This document shows, one piece after another, positions 5,342 to 5,952 of a stretch of DNA of 5,952 nucleotides. The DNA is from Flavobacteriales bacterium (GTDB lineage: Bacteria > Bacteroidota > Bacteroidia > Flavobacteriales > Flavobacteriaceae), in contig JALSTJ010000001.1 of NCBI GenBank assembly GCA_026983815.1, positions 1 to 5,952 of the forward strand, written 5' to 3'. The position numbers were made by a program, and so were the translations under genes. Position 1 is the stretch's first letter. Every line of letters starts with the position of its first letter. The notes below the pieces were generated by a model. It was not told where the DNA came from. It worked only from the letters and a program-made list of their open reading frames with translations, and did no database searches.

Positions 5342-5952
5342 TCAATGATAAATCCCCAATTTATTCAATCCCGAATGATAAGAATTGGCATTATTGATAT
5401 GATCTTTTAAGCTTTTACTAAAAATATGATACCCCGGATTTTTCATATCCGCTACAAAAAAGAAATAGTCGTGTTTTTCGGGATTTAAAACCGCTTTAAT
5501 AGACCGAATATCAGGCATACAAATAGGTCCGGGCGGTAATCCCTGATATTTATAAGTATTATACGGCGAATCGACTTCCTTGTGTTTGTTCAAAACTCTT
5601 TTAATCACCAAATCTTTACCGTATTTCTGTTGATAGGCATAAACAACCGTTGGGTCTGCTTGTAGTAACCAATTCTTTTTCAATCGATTGAGATAAACCC
5701 CTGCAATTTTTGGAAGTTCGGTTTTTTGGTTACTTTCTTTCTGAATAATGGAAGCCAAAATTCCAACTTTTATCGGATTTAAGTCTAAATCTTTTGCTTT
5801 CTTTTTTCTTTTTTTATTCCAAAATTTTTGATATTCCATCCACATTTTGTCTCTGAATTTTTTGGCTGATGTATTATAATAAAATCGATAGGTATTGGGT
5901 AAATACATCAACAAAGCAGTATTTTTGTCAAAGCCCGTTTTTTTTAAAAATT
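5342..5952 (-). CDS. mltG: Endolytic murein transglycosylase MltG (YceG-like), C-terminal part
   Basis: The frame enters from the right edge and ends at a TGA, giving about 202 residues of a protein that is usually 330-350 long; the membrane anchor and N-terminal domain are outside the window. MltG is an inner-membrane lytic transglycosylase that cuts nascent peptidoglycan strands and so limits glycan length. Visible family motifs are LASIIQKES, whose Glu (codon 5735-5737) corresponds to the catalytic Glu of the E. coli enzyme, then AGVYLNRL, LQADPTVVYAY, SPYNTYKYQGLPPGPI and YFFFVAD. All key segments are present and in order. A Lys-rich stretch (NKKRKKKAKDL) just before the catalytic region is more basic than I would expect but sits where lineages vary. 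The TTG at 5914 is not the start, because the frame continues upstream to the edge. No convincing terminator follows; only a weak AT-only hairpin lies downstream. Confidence 0.93.
   Translation of the reverse strand, partial: FLKKTGFDKNTALLMYLPNTYRFYYNTSAKKFRDKMWMEYQKFWNKKRKKKAKDLDLNPIKVGILASIIQKESNQKTELPKIAGVYLNRLKKNWLLQADPTVVYAYQQKYGKDLVIKRVLNKHKEVDSPYNTYKYQGLPPGPICMPDIRSIKAVLNPEKHDYFFFVADMKNPGYHIFSKSLKDHINNANSYHSGLNKLGIYH

Overview
The window looks like chromosomal DNA from a member of the Bacteroidota, most likely the Flavobacteriia. The evidence is the AT-rich composition, two C-terminal sorting domains of the type IX secretion system (T9SS, type A), signal peptides ending in 'FSQ' and 'KAQQ', A-rich leaders without a clear Shine-Dalgarno, and -7 boxes of the Bacteroidota form TAnnTTTG ahead of three genes. 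The genus cannot be fixed from this sequence alone.

Layout. Positions 1-312 (+) are the 3' end of a secreted T9SS cargo gene, with one thrombospondin type 3-like acidic motif and a sorting domain. A perfect 24-bp inverted repeat (329-379) ends it and also contains the -7 box of the next gene, a YbaB/EbfC nucleoid-associated protein (406-729, +). A 140-bp MITE-like element (729-868) with 20-bp terminal inverted repeats and a perfect 7-bp target duplication (TAATATA) follows. It sits exactly between ybaB and a convergent gene for a small exported leucine-rich-repeat protein (868-1545, -). Next, a terminator and promoter share a short space (1572-1615). A large multidomain thermolysin-like (M4) metalloprotease follows (1644-5096, -), with a propeptide, GEVED-type, fibronectin type III, MAM-like and Cys-containing modules and a T9SS sorting domain. 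After an AT-rich spacer (5097-5341, no gene seen) comes the C-terminal part of the murein transglycosylase MltG (5342-5952, -), which runs off the right edge.

How the genes relate. There is no evident shared pathway. Three of the five genes encode secreted proteins (two by T9SS, one LRR protein exported by the Sec route); the others are housekeeping genes for nucleoid structure and cell wall synthesis. Each gene with a visible upstream region appears to have its own promoter, so I see no operon.

The most interesting observation is the MITE-like insertion. Removing the element and one target copy gives an ancestral site where ybaB and the LRR gene overlapped tail to tail by 9 bp. The insertion separated them, yet neither protein changed: each gene now has a TAA stop made of TA from the target duplication plus the terminal base of the element. 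I found no CRISPR array, tRNA, rRNA, phage or defence system, and no clearly novel multi-gene system.
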